Origin: Meridianimarinicoccus sp044221805
Lineage (GTDB): Bacteria > Pseudomonadota > Alphaproteobacteria > Rhodobacterales > Rhodobacteraceae
Direction of reading: 5' to 3'
Assembly (NCBI GenBank): GCA_044221805.1
Contig: JBGAOK010000062.1
Location: 1-20,085, forward strand
Length of the DNA: 20,085 nt
The translations under genes were made by a program, and so were the position numbers. Under the pieces are notes generated by a model. That model saw nothing but the letters and a program-made list of their open reading frames with translations, made no database searches and was not told where the DNA came from. Below, piece after piece: positions 1 through 7,733 of the stretch. Each line of letters starts with the position of its first letter. Position 1 is the stretch's first letter.

Positions 1-1
1 C

Positions 2-559
2 GTCTCGCGCTCGCCGGTCTCGGACGCGCTGACCCGGCTTGCCGGCGAGGGGCTGGTGCGGATCGTGCCCCAGGCCGGCAGCTATGTCGCGCGCTTCTCG
101 ATGGCCGAGATCCGCGAGGGCGCCTTCATGCGCGAGGCGCTGGAACTGGCGGCGGCGGAATACCTCGCGCCCCGGATCACCGACGAGCAGATCGCCCGGC
201 TGAACCGCAGCCTGGTGATGCAGCAGGCGCTGGTCGAAAGCGGCGACCGCGACGGCTTCTACGAGCAGGACGCGGCGATGCACGCGCTGATGATGGGGTT
301 CACCGGGTTCCGCCGGCTCGGCGCCTTGACCGAAACCGCGTGGCTGCAGGTCGACCGGGCGCGACGGCTGGTCCTGCCGGCCCCCGGCCGCGTCGAGGCG
401 ACGCTGGAGGAACATCGCGCCATCGTCGCGGCGTTGGCGGCGCGCGACCCCGAGGCGGCGCGCGCGGCCTTGCGCAGCCACCTGCGCCAGCTGGTGAGCT
501 ATCTGGAACCCCTGGAAACGGCGATGCCCGAACTGTTCGACAGCGAGCCCGGCGCCTGA
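2..559 (+). CDS. GntR-family transcriptional regulator, FCD subfamily (5' end missing)
   Basis: The reading frame is open from the first bases, so the start and most of the winged helix lie to the left. The visible N-terminal part contains VSRSPVSDALTRLAGEGLV, the recognition-helix and wing region typical of GntR proteins, ending in the usual wing ('PQAGSYVARF'). The rest is an all-helical ligand-binding domain of the FCD type: DAAMHALMMGFTG, EEHRAIVAALAARDPEAARAALRSHL near the end. FCD domains bind small carboxylates or sugar acids, often with a metal held by Asp/His. It stops only 4 bp from the stop of the convergent lactonase gene, with no room for a terminator. By position it is the likely regulator of the reductase/lactonase pair and a candidate binder of the palindromes at 2452, 8853 and 11781. 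The family call is secure; target and effector are inferred. Confidence 0.9.
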   Translation, partial: VSRSPVSDALTRLAGEGLVRIVPQAGSYVARFSMAEIREGAFMREALELAAAEYLAPRITDEQIARLNRSLVMQQALVESGDRDGFYEQDAAMHALMMGFTGFRRLGALTETAWLQVDRARRLVLPAPGRVEATLEEHRAIVAALAARDPEAARAALRSHLRQLVSYLEPLETAMPELFDSEPGA

Positions 560-563
560 GCGA

Positions 564-1415
564 TCACAGCCCCAGCCGGTAGAAGCGGTTGGCGGTGCCG
601 CCGAAGACCGCGGCCCGGCCGGCCTCGTCCAGACCGGAGGTCAGCGCCTCGGCCGCAGAGAACCAGTCGCCATATTCGGCGCGCAGCCGGCAGACCGGCC
701 AGTCCGAGCCCCACATCACCCGGTCGGGCCCGAACACGTCGAGCACAAGCTCAACCGCCGGGCGCAGCGTGTCCAGCGACCAGCCCGGCGCCGCCTCGGT
801 CACCAGACCCGAAAGCTTGCAGCAGGCGCCGGTGTCCCGCGCCAACCGGGTCATCCCGGCGGCCCAACTGGTGAAGGCGGCCGGGTCGGCGGCGTGGTCA
901 CGCAGGCGCGGCTTCAGGCAATGGTCGATCACCACGCGCAGATCCGGGTGACGGGTCAGCAGGCGGTGGAAATTGTCCAGATGCAGCGGGTAGCCGAGCG
1001 CGTCGAAGCTGAGATCGCGCTCGACCAGCGCGTCGAAGGCCCAGGCGAGGTCCGGGCGCAGCATCCAGTCCGGGTCGGGGATGTCCTGGATCATCGGCCG
1101 GACGCCCAGGAATTTCGCGGTCCGGGCCAGCCGGTCCAGCGCCCGGCGGTCGGCAGGGTTCGCGAAGTCGATCCAGCCGACCACGCCGGCCACGCTGGGC
1201 TCGGCCGCGGCCAGCGCCAGCATCCAGTCGGTTTCCGCCACGGTTGCGGCGGCCTGAACCAGCACCGTGTGCGCAAATCCGGCCGCCGCGCGGTCGGGTC
1301 CAAGGTCGGCGGGGCCATAGGGCCGCGCCAGGACCGGATCGTCCTTCGGCATCCAGTCGTAATCGCCCCTCGCCGGATCCCAGTAATGCTGGTGGGCGTC
1401 GATCCGCGGCGTCAT
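564..1415 (-). CDS. Amidohydrolase family protein, sugar-lactonase type (L-fuconolactonase-like)
   Basis: A 283-residue metal-dependent hydrolase with a TIM-barrel fold of the amidohydrolase-2 (PF04909) type. Visible landmarks are the N-terminal metal motif RIDAHQHYWD (His8, His10), VVIDHCLKPR (His165) and VMWGSDWPVC (Asp238). The 'DAHQHYW ... YDWM' opening is characteristic of L-fucono-1,5-lactonase-like members that open aldono-lactones. The start ATG overlaps the reductase stop in an ATGA junction, so translation is coupled. With a sugar 1-dehydrogenase directly upstream it should hydrolyse the lactone that enzyme forms. The 'AxCCKLSGLVTEA' segment around residue 200 also fits this group. 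No aldonate dehydratase is in the window to complete the route. The lactonase role is well supported by context; the exact sugar is not determined. Confidence 0.85.
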   Translation of the reverse strand: MTPRIDAHQHYWDPARGDYDWMPKDDPVLARPYGPADLGPDRAAAGFAHTVLVQAAATVAETDWMLALAAAEPSVAGVVGWIDFANPADRRALDRLARTAKFLGVRPMIQDIPDPDWMLRPDLAWAFDALVERDLSFDALGYPLHLDNFHRLLTRHPDLRVVIDHCLKPRLRDHAADPAAFTSWAAGMTRLARDTGACCKLSGLVTEAAPGWSLDTLRPAVELVLDVFGPDRVMWGSDWPVCRLRAEYGDWFSAAEALTSGLDEAGRAAVFGGTANRFYRLGL

Positions 1416-2437
1416 GTAGGGGCGTCCGCCCGCATCAGCCCGGCCGCCTTCAGGTCCGCCCAGAGCGCCGGGGGAATCCGCGCCGCCGCGGCGCCCAGGT
1501 TCGACTCCATCTCGTCCAGACCCTGCCCGCCGGGGATCACCGAGACCACCGCCGGATGGGCCAGCGGAAAGTGGAAGGCGGCATCGACCATCCGCACGCC
1601 GTGCCGGGTGCAGATCGCCTCGATCGCGGCGACGCGCTTGAGGATCGGTTCCGGCGCCGGGTGGTAGTTGTAATAGGCCCCCGGCTTCGGTCCGGTGGCG
1701 AGGATGCCCGAGTTGTAGGGCCCGCCGATCACGATGCCGATGCCGCGCGCGACGCAGAGCGGCAGGAAACTGTCCAGCGCCTCCTGCTCCAGCAGGGTAT
1801 AACGGCCGGCCAGCAGGAACAGGTCGAAATCGCCCCGCTCGGCCAGATGCTGGCACACCTCCCATTCGTTGACGCCGGCCCCGAAGGCGCGGATCACGCC
1901 TTCGTTCCGGAGCCGCTCCAGCGCGTGATAGCCGCCGGCCATCAGCTGGTCGACCTTGGCATTGACGTTCATCCGGCTGCCCTGGTTCGGCACGTCGATG
2001 TCATGGACGAACAGGATGTCGATCCGGTCCACCCCCAGCCGTTCCAGCGAAGCCTCGACCGACCGCAGCACGCCGTCGTGGCTGTAGTCGTAGATCTCCT
2101 TCCGCGATGGCACTTCGTGCCATTTGCCGATTCCGTCGCGCAGGGCCTCGGGCACCGCACGCAGCAGGCGGCCGACCTTGGTGGACAGCACGTAGCTGTC
2201 CCGCGGCTTGCCGCGCAGGAACCGGTTCACCCGGGTTTCCGACAGGCCGAAGCCATAGAGCGGCGCGGTGTCGAAATAGCGCGCCCCGCCCGACCAGGCA
2301 CGCTCCAACACCGCATGGGCGGCGTCGTCGCTGATCGCACGATAGAGATTGCCCAGGGGCGCAGTGCCGACCCCCAGTTCGGTAAAGTCGAGACCGCCAT
2401 TGCCCAGCCGGTCCCAGTGTCTGACGTTCAGTGCCAT
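1412..2437 (-). CDS. Aldo/keto reductase, D-threo-aldose (L-fucose) 1-dehydrogenase type
   Basis: A 341-residue (beta/alpha)8 NAD(P)-dependent oxidoreductase. The catalytic tetrad is visible: Asp56 and Tyr61 in YFDTAPLYGFG, Lys87 in LSTKVGR, His145 in ILFVHDID. The N-terminus (LGFTELGVG-like, here LDFTELGVGTAPLGN) and the long loop with 'KWHEVPSRKEIYDYSHDGVLRS' match the subgroup annotated as D-threo-aldose 1-dehydrogenase or pyridoxal 4-dehydrogenase. That subgroup oxidises the anomeric carbon of L-fucose, L-galactose or D-arabinose to a lactone. A good Shine-Dalgarno (GAGGGAG) precedes the ATG. It is first in a two-gene operon with the lactonase, divergent from btpA, with a palindrome (2452-2465) in the shared control region. 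The family call is firm; substrate choice among these aldoses is inference. Confidence 0.87.
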   Translation of the reverse strand: MALNVRHWDRLGNGGLDFTELGVGTAPLGNLYRAISDDAAHAVLERAWSGGARYFDTAPLYGFGLSETRVNRFLRGKPRDSYVLSTKVGRLLRAVPEALRDGIGKWHEVPSRKEIYDYSHDGVLRSVEASLERLGVDRIDILFVHDIDVPNQGSRMNVNAKVDQLMAGGYHALERLRNEGVIRAFGAGVNEWEVCQHLAERGDFDLFLLAGRYTLLEQEALDSFLPLCVARGIGIVIGGPYNSGILATGPKPGAYYNYHPAPEPILKRVAAIEAICTRHGVRMVDAAFHFPLAHPAVVSVIPGGQGLDEMESNLGAAAARIPPALWADLKAAGLMRADAPT

Positions 2438-2451
2438 GCCCGTACTCCCTC

Positions 2452-2465
2452 ACTGACATGCTAGT
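2452..2465. promoter_or_regulatory. Candidate operator, imperfect palindrome, in divergent reductase/btpA promoter region
   Basis: ACTGACATGCTAGT, symmetric at 5 of 7 base pairs. It matches the palindromes at 8853-8866 and 11781-11794 (consensus RCTRACATGYTAGY). It lies 15 bp before the reductase start codon on the minus strand and directly abuts a good -10-like hexamer (TATGAT, 2465-2470) pointing toward btpA, a placement suited to a repressor. The whole divergent gap is only 93 bp. Binding protein unknown; the GntR protein at the left edge is one candidate. Confidence 0.55.
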
Positions 2466-2530
2466 ATGATTTGTCTTGCGCGAAAGCCGAATCCTCCTAG
2501 CCTGAACCGAAAAGACCGGGGAGGAAGCCA

Positions 2531-3355
2531 ATGCCGGACCGCTTCGGCCGGATGTTCGGGGGCGTCAGGCCCGTGATCGCCATGGTCCATCTGGGCGCCC
2601 TGCCGGGGGCGCCGCTCCATGACGCGGATGCCGGGCTCGAGGGGCTGGTGGCTGCGGCGCGGGCCGACCTTCTGGCGCTGCAGGCGGCCGGGGTCGATGC
2701 GGTGATGTTCGGGAACGAGAACGACCGGCCCTATGAATTTGCCGTCGATGCGGCGGCGACCGCCGCCATGGCCTATGTGATCGGCCGGCTCAGGGCCGAG
2801 ATCACAGTGCCCTTCGGGGTCAACCTGCTGTGGGATCCGATGGCCACGGTGGCGCTGGCCGCGGCCACCGGGGCGGCCTTCGTGCGCGAGATCTTCACCG
2901 GGGTCTATGCCGCGGACATGGGGGTCTGGGCGCCCGACGCCGGGAAGGCGATGCGCTATCGCGACCGGCTGGGGCGGCGCGATCTCGCGATGCTCTACAA
3001 TGTCTCGGCCGAGTTCGCCGACAGTCTGGACCGCCGCCCGCTGGCCGAGCGGGCGCGCAGCGCGGTGTTCTCGTCGATCCCCGATGCGGTGCTGGTCTCG
3101 GGTCCGATCACCGGCGAACCGGCGGCGATGGAGGATCTGCGCGCGGTCAAGTCGGCGCTGCCGGCGGTGCCGGTGCTGGCCAATACCGGGGTCCGGCACG
3201 CCACCGTGGCCGAGGTGCTGGCGGTGGCCGATGGCTGCGTCGTCGGCTCGGCCCTGAAGGTCGACGGAAATACCTGGAACCCGGTCGATCCCGACCGCGC
3301 GGCCGATTTCATGGTGCGCGCCCGCGCAGCCCGGTCCGGCCCGGGGGCGCGGTGA
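2531..3355 (+). CDS. BtpA/SgcQ family protein (TIM-barrel, unknown activity)
   Basis: A 274-residue protein of the BtpA family (PF03437), named after a cyanobacterial protein required for photosystem I and represented in E. coli by SgcQ. Typical segments are PVIAMVHLGALPGAP near the N-terminus, AAGVDAVMFGNENDRPY (about 55-75), PFGVNLLWDPMATVALAAATGAAFVRE (about 96-122) and the C-terminal VLANTGVRHATVAEVLAVADGCVVGSALKVDG, a phosphate-binding-like TIM-barrel end. The biochemical reaction is not established for bacterial SgcQ-like members. A strong Shine-Dalgarno (GGGGAGGAAG) precedes the ATG. The stop overlaps the start of the M42 gene (TGATG), so the two are translationally coupled, as sgcQ and sgcX are neighbours in E. 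coli. A role in sugar or sugar-conjugate breakdown is inferred from neighbours only; a thylakoid role makes no sense here. Confidence 0.85.
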   Translation: MPDRFGRMFGGVRPVIAMVHLGALPGAPLHDADAGLEGLVAAARADLLALQAAGVDAVMFGNENDRPYEFAVDAAATAAMAYVIGRLRAEITVPFGVNLLWDPMATVALAAATGAAFVREIFTGVYAADMGVWAPDAGKAMRYRDRLGRRDLAMLYNVSAEFADSLDRRPLAERARSAVFSSIPDAVLVSGPITGEPAAMEDLRAVKSALPAVPVLANTGVRHATVAEVLAVADGCVVGSALKVDGNTWNPVDPDRAADFMVRARAARSGPGAR

Positions 3356-4449
3356 TGCGCGACGAGCTGCGCCGCGACCTTCTGGCCCTGATGCGCGTCC
3401 CCGGCCTGTCGGGGCACGAGGACCGGGTCCGCCGGGCGATCCGCGACCGTCTGCCGGCCGGGCTGGCGGCCGGCACCGACCGGCTGGGAAACCTGACCGT
3501 GACCCTGCCCGGCGATCCGGCGGCGCCCTCGGTCATGGTCTTCGCCCATATGGACCAGCTGGGCTTCGTGGTCCGCCGGGTTGAGCCCGATGGCGGAATC
3601 CGGGTCGAGCGGCTGGGCGGCGTGCCCGAGCGCGCGCTCGCCTCGCAGGCGGTGCTGTGCCTGGTGGCCGAAGGCCGTGACGTGCCCGGCGTGATCGGCA
3701 ACAAGGCCCACCACGCCACCACGCCCGAGGAGAAGTACAGCACCCTCCGGGTCGCCGAGATCCGGATCGACACCGGGCATGCCAGCGGCGCCGCGGTTGC
3801 GGCGGCGGGGATCCGTATCGGCACGCCGGTGGTCTATGCCCCGAACGTGGTCGAGCTGGCCGGCGACCGGATCGCCGGGACCGCCATCGACGACCGCGCC
3901 GGCTGCGCCGTGCTGATCGGGCTGGCCCGGGCGCTGGCGATGCGGCCCGTGGAGCCGACCGTGCATCTGGTCTTTACCGTGCTGGAGGAGTTCAACCTGC
4001 GCGGCGCCGTGGTGGCGGCCGAGGCGCTGAAGCCCGACATCGCGCTGCAGATCGACCTGATGCTGGCGACCGATACCCCGGACATGGCCGACAGGGGCGA
4101 GATGCGTCTGGGCGGCGGGCCGGGGCTGAGCCATTATTCCTTCCACGGCCGGGGCACCCTGAACGGGGTCATCCCGCACCCGGCGGTGGTCCGGCTGGTC
4201 GAGACCGCGGCCCAGACGGCGGGGATCCCGCTGCAGCACAGCGCGCAGTCCGGCGTGCTGACCGACCTGTCCTATGTCCAGCTGGTGGGCGCCGGCGTCG
4301 CCGCGGCCGATATCGGCTTCCCGATGCGCCATTCCCATTCCAGCCTCGAGATCTGCGACCTTGACGATCTGGAAGCGCTGACCCGGCTGGTCCTCGCGAT
4401 CCTGGACCGGATCGGCCCCGGCTTCAGCCTTGACCGGGACGGACCATGA
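3355..4449 (+). CDS. M42 family metallohydrolase (SgcX/FrvX-like)
   Basis: A 364-residue di-metal hydrolase of peptidase family M42. Metal and catalytic residues are all visible in order: His65 in VFAHMDQLGF, Asp179/Asp180 in AIDDRAG, the catalytic Glu211-Glu212 in TVLEEFNLRGA, Asp240 in LATDTPDM, and a late His at 326/328 in FPMRHSHS. Family members are aminopeptidases or deblocking peptidases and are sometimes mislabelled endoglucanases. Several (SgcX, FrvX) sit in sugar operons without a known substrate. Here the gene is sandwiched by overlaps: TGATG with btpA upstream and ATGA with the kinase downstream. That tight coupling suggests it acts on the same imported compound, for example removing an acyl or amide group from a sugar conjugate; this is inference. 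The enzyme looks intact. Confidence 0.87.
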   Translation: MRDELRRDLLALMRVPGLSGHEDRVRRAIRDRLPAGLAAGTDRLGNLTVTLPGDPAAPSVMVFAHMDQLGFVVRRVEPDGGIRVERLGGVPERALASQAVLCLVAEGRDVPGVIGNKAHHATTPEEKYSTLRVAEIRIDTGHASGAAVAAAGIRIGTPVVYAPNVVELAGDRIAGTAIDDRAGCAVLIGLARALAMRPVEPTVHLVFTVLEEFNLRGAVVAAEALKPDIALQIDLMLATDTPDMADRGEMRLGGGPGLSHYSFHGRGTLNGVIPHPAVVRLVETAAQTAGIPLQHSAQSGVLTDLSYVQLVGAGVAAADIGFPMRHSHSSLEICDLDDLEALTRLVLAILDRIGPGFSLDRDGP

Positions 4450-5939
4450 AGCTGACCCTGGGGATCGACATCGGCACCTATGGCTCGAAGGCGGTGCTGG
4501 CGGATGCGGCGGGGCGGATCGTCGCCCAGGCCGAACGCGCCCACGAGATGATCGTGCCGCGCCCGGGCTGGGCCGAACACCGGGCCGATGCCGACTGGTG
4601 GGACGATTTCTGCGCCCTGTCCCGCCAGGTGATCGGCGACAGCGGCGCCGATACCGGCGCCATTGCCTGCGTCGCCGCCAGCGCGATCGGCCCCTGCATG
4701 CTGCCGGTGGACGCGGCCGGCCGGCCGCTGATGAACGCGGTGCTTTACGGTGTCGACACCCGCGCTTCGGCCGAGGTGGCGGAACTGACCGAGACGCTGG
4801 GCGCCGGGCTGCTGGTCGCCCGCTGCGGCAATGCGCTGACCTCGCAATCGGTCGGGCCGAAGATCCTCTGGCTGCGCCGGAACCGGCCCGAGATCTTCGC
4901 CGCGACCGCCCATGTGCTGACCTCGACCTCGTATCTGGTGCTGAAGCTGACCGGCGAGATCGTCATCGACCATTACACGGCGGCGAATTTCGGCCCGCTC
5001 TACGATGTGGCGCGGCAGGACTGGGCGCCGGATCTGGCGGTCGGCATCATCGAGCCGTCCCGCCTGCCGCGGGTGATGTGGTCGACCGGCATCGCCGGCC
5101 GGGTCAGCGCCGAGGCGGCGCGCGCCACCGGTCTTGCCGAAGGCACGCCGGTCACCGCCGGCACCATCGACGCCGCCGCCGAGGCGGTCAGCGTCGGGGT
5201 CGCCCGGCCCGGCGACATGATGCTGATGTATGGCTCGACCATCTTCATGATCCTGCTGACCGACGGCCCGCGCCCCGATCCCCGGCTCTGGTATGCGCCG
5301 TGGCTCTATCCCGGCCAGCACGCCTCCATGGCGGGGCTTGCCACCTCGGGGACACTGACCCACTGGTTCCGCGACCGTTTCGCGCTGGACCTGCCCCATG
5401 ACGCGGCGTTCCGTTTGCTCGCTGCCGAGGCCGAGGCCTCGCCCCCCGGTGCGAACGGGCTGCTGTTCCTGCCCTATTTCTCGGGCGAGCGGACGCCAAT
5501 CCACGACCCCGACGCCAAGGGCGTGATCTTCGGCCTGAACCTGACCCATGGCCGCGGCGATCTCTACCGCGCCATGCTGGAAGGCATCGCCTACGGCACC
5601 CGGCATGTCACCGACACCTTTGCCGAGGCGGGGGCAAGCCCCGCGCGGCTGCTGGCGGTCGGCGGCGGGGTGCAGAACCCGCTCTGGCTGCAGACCACCT
5701 CGGACGTGACCGGGCTGGACCAGATCGTCTGCACCAAGACGCTGGGCGCGTCCTATGGCGATGCCTTCCTGGCCGCCGCGGCGGCTGGGCTGAACCCCCG
5801 GATCGCGGAGTGGAACCCGGAGGCGCGCCGGATCACGGCGCACCACCTGCCTGTCCATGACCGCCACTACGCGCTATTTAGGAAGCTCTATCACCAGACC
5901 CGCGAGATCGCCCGGGCGCTGTCCGACGACCCGGCCTGA
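4446..5939 (+). CDS. FGGY-family carbohydrate kinase (xylulokinase-like)
   Basis: A 497-residue sugar kinase with the two-domain actin-like fold. The N-terminal phosphate loop reads GIDIGTYGSKAVL (residues 6-18), with Tyr where most relatives have Thr/Ser. The likely catalytic Asp is Asp242 in AGTIDAAAEAVSVG. The second FGGY signature region is at about 340-390 (FLPYFSGERTPIHDP ... GVIFGLNLTHGRGDLYRAMLEGIAYG), and the adenine-binding VGGGVQNPLWLQ at 405-416. Length is normal for the family. It is the third gene of the btpA-M42-kinase operon, with its ATG overlapping the M42 stop. The expected reaction is ATP-dependent phosphorylation of a ketose, polyol or pentose freed by the upstream enzymes. 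Specificity cannot be read from sequence. Its stop codon lies inside an inverted repeat shared with the convergent esterase gene. Confidence 0.9.
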   Translation: MKLTLGIDIGTYGSKAVLADAAGRIVAQAERAHEMIVPRPGWAEHRADADWWDDFCALSRQVIGDSGADTGAIACVAASAIGPCMLPVDAAGRPLMNAVLYGVDTRASAEVAELTETLGAGLLVARCGNALTSQSVGPKILWLRRNRPEIFAATAHVLTSTSYLVLKLTGEIVIDHYTAANFGPLYDVARQDWAPDLAVGIIEPSRLPRVMWSTGIAGRVSAEAARATGLAEGTPVTAGTIDAAAEAVSVGVARPGDMMLMYGSTIFMILLTDGPRPDPRLWYAPWLYPGQHASMAGLATSGTLTHWFRDRFALDLPHDAAFRLLAAEAEASPPGANGLLFLPYFSGERTPIHDPDAKGVIFGLNLTHGRGDLYRAMLEGIAYGTRHVTDTFAEAGASPARLLAVGGGVQNPLWLQTTSDVTGLDQIVCTKTLGASYGDAFLAAAAAGLNPRIAEWNPEARRITAHHLPVHDRHYALFRKLYHQTREIARALSDDPA

Positions 5940-5961
5940 TCGCGCCCGGCCGGGCGATCAG
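5936..5961. terminator. Convergent inverted repeat covering both stop codons
   Basis: CTGATC, then GC, then GCCCGG facing CCGGGC and GATCAG: 12 paired positions with a 2-nt bulge and almost no loop. It contains the kinase stop (5937-5939) and the complement of the esterase stop (5958-5960). The genes converge with an 18-bp gap, so this is the only candidate two-way terminator. No T-tract on either side, so intrinsic activity is uncertain. Confidence 0.45.
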
Positions 5962-6806
5962 TCACCCAGCCCCTCGGCCCAGGACAGCATCCGGTCGACC
6001 CATCCCGGCGGGATCTCGTGCCCGCCCGGATGCAGCCACAGGATGATCGAGCCGTGCTGGCACGAGGTCCAGCGCTTCTCCCACCCGCCGGGGGCGGTGA
6101 GGCTCAGATCGGCGGGGCCCATGCAGCCATTGGCCCTGCGCCAGACATCCAGCGCCTTCATCAGATTGCCCTGCTGGAAGAAATAGTTGCCGAACAGCGC
6201 CTCGCGGCCCTCGATCGGCACCATGGCGTCGGCGAAGCCATGGGTATGGAACAGGTCGGTCGGGCCGGCACATTGCGTCTCCATCGGCTCCCAGAACCCG
6301 CCGGCGATGGCGGCGACGCCGATCACGGCGTCGGGCCGGGTGCAGGCGAAATCCCAGGCCATGGATCCGCCGCGCGAGAAGCCCGCGACGATCACCCGGT
6401 TTGCGGGCAGGTCGAAGCGGGCGGTGGCGTCGGCGATCACCGATTCCAGGAAGCGGATGTCGTTCCTCCGCCAGTTGAAGCCGTCATTGACCCCCCAGTC
6501 GGCTGCGACGTCCCGTTCCGGCCAGGCGACGGCGTTGGGGGCGAGGACCGCAAGACCTGCGGTCAGCATCGGGCCAACCAGCCCGCGGTTTCGGATCTCG
6601 GCCGCGCCGTTGCCGCCATAGCCGTGCAGCCACAGGATCACGCCGGTCGGCGTGGTGCCGGGATCGGGCAGGGCTGCGTGATAGCTGCCGCTCTCGACGT
6701 TGCAGGGGGCCTCCGGCCCGCCACAACTCTGCGCCGCTGCGGCGCTGGCGGTGCCCCAAATCATCGCCCCGCCGACAAGGCATCTGAGGCCGGTTCCGAA
6801 ACTCAT
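5958..6806 (-). CDS. Secreted esterase, PHB-depolymerase / LpqC-like alpha/beta hydrolase
   Basis: A 282-residue alpha/beta hydrolase with an N-terminal Sec-type signal peptide (hydrophobic 8-20, cleavage likely after AAAA about residue 25, before QSC). Catalytic elements: oxyanion segment LWLHGYGGNG (59-67), nucleophile elbow GFSRG with Ser144, acid candidate Asp193 in HGFADAMVP, and His263 in PGGHEIPPGW. Relatives include extracellular short-chain PHB depolymerases, feruloyl/acetyl-xylan esterases and LpqC. The start ATG overlaps the stop of the upstream permease gene (ATGA), tying its production to sugar import. Six or so Cys residues suggest periplasmic disulfides. The likely role is removal of acyl decorations from a sugar before or during uptake (inference); a housekeeping PHB role is unlikely given the operon. 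Confidence 0.83.
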   Translation of the reverse strand: MSFGTGLRCLVGGAMIWGTASAAAAQSCGGPEAPCNVESGSYHAALPDPGTTPTGVILWLHGYGGNGAAEIRNRGLVGPMLTAGLAVLAPNAVAWPERDVAADWGVNDGFNWRRNDIRFLESVIADATARFDLPANRVIVAGFSRGGSMAWDFACTRPDAVIGVAAIAGGFWEPMETQCAGPTDLFHTHGFADAMVPIEGREALFGNYFFQQGNLMKALDVWRRANGCMGPADLSLTAPGGWEKRWTSCQHGSIILWLHPGGHEIPPGWVDRMLSWAEGLGD

Positions 6807-7732
6807 TTCACCGCCCCCGCCGACATCCCCTTGATGATGTACTTCTCCAGCAGGATGCCGATCACGATCAAGGGCAGGATCGCCGCGGTCGACAGCGCCG
6901 CCATCGACCACCAGTTGATGCCCTGGCTGCCGGTCTGGCTGGCCACCATAACCGGCAGGGTCTTGGCATCGGTCGAGGTCAGCAGCGCGGCGAAGAAATA
7001 CTCGTTCCAGGTCAGCACCAGACACAGGATGAAGGACGCCACCATGCCCGGCGCCGCGATCGGCAGGACGATGGTCAGGAAGGCGCCCCAGACCGACAGC
7101 CCGTCGACCATCGCGGCCTCCTCAAGCTCGACCGGGATCGCGGCGAACTGGTCGCGCATGATCCAGATGACGATGGGCAGCACGGTGAGGGTATAGAGCA
7201 GGATCAGCCCGATCCGGCTGTCCAAGAGCCCAAGCTCGCGATAAAGCACCAGGAAGGGCAGGGCCAGCACCACCGGCGGCAGGATCAACTGGGACAGGAA
7301 GAAGAACGAGATGTCCCGGTTGCCCATGGTTCCGAAGCGGTAGCTGAAGCGCGACAGCCCGTAGGCGGCGCAGGACCCCAGCGCCACCGCCAGCGCCGAG
7401 GCGCTGAGCGAGGTCACGGCGGAATTGACCAAGCGCTTCAGGAACTCGGCCCGCACGGTCGACTCGGTGCCGATGGTGTCGGGCGACAGGCCCAGCGACT
7501 GCCAGCCGCGCCAGCTCGGGGTGAAGTCCAGGAACGGCACCAGGTTGCCCTTCATCACATCCGGCGCCGCCTTGAAGCTGGTGGTCACGGTCCAGAAGAT
7601 CGGAAACAGGCAGACGATAGTCCAGAGGATCAGCACGCCATAGACCGCCGCCCGGCCCAGCAGCCGCTTCGCCCGGAACGCCCGGTCGGCCTCGCCGTCG
7701 TGGAAGATCTGGCGCGGCGCGGCCTCGGCCAT
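6803..7732 (-). CDS. Carbohydrate ABC transporter permease, MalG type
   Basis: A 309-residue inner-membrane permease of the CUT1 group. Six hydrophobic segments are visible, the first at about 29-49 (AVYGVLILWTIVCLFPIFW). The EAA loop that docks the ATPase is at about 204-224 (EEAAMVDGLSVWGAFLTIVLP). The C-terminus ends in the MalG-like KYIIKGMSAGAVK. The long periplasmic stretch between TM1 and TM2 (about 55-100) is typical for CUT1 partners. It starts 1 bp after the MalF-type gene's stop, with GAGG as Shine-Dalgarno inside that gene's end, and overlaps the esterase gene downstream. It should pair with the 7734-8852 permease, the 9955-11622 binding protein and the 11865-12938 ATPase. Confidence 0.93.
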   Translation of the reverse strand: MAEAAPRQIFHDGEADRAFRAKRLLGRAAVYGVLILWTIVCLFPIFWTVTTSFKAAPDVMKGNLVPFLDFTPSWRGWQSLGLSPDTIGTESTVRAEFLKRLVNSAVTSLSASALAVALGSCAAYGLSRFSYRFGTMGNRDISFFFLSQLILPPVVLALPFLVLYRELGLLDSRIGLILLYTLTVLPIVIWIMRDQFAAIPVELEEAAMVDGLSVWGAFLTIVLPIAAPGMVASFILCLVLTWNEYFFAALLTSTDAKTLPVMVASQTGSQGINWWSMAALSTAAILPLIVIGILLEKYIIKGMSAGAVK

Positions 7733-7733
7733 C

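Noticed and set aside
2531..3355. BtpA as a photosystem I biogenesis factor
   Set aside because: The name comes from a cyanobacterial member; the operon here is sugar metabolism and the organism is not cyanobacterial.
3355..4449. M42 enzyme as an endoglucanase
   Set aside because: Family M42 proteins are often labelled this way, but the residues visible are those of a di-metal peptidase-type hydrolase.
2995..5867. Two long minus-strand frames opposite the M42 and FGGY genes
   Set aside because: Antisense shadows of intact enzymes with complete motifs.
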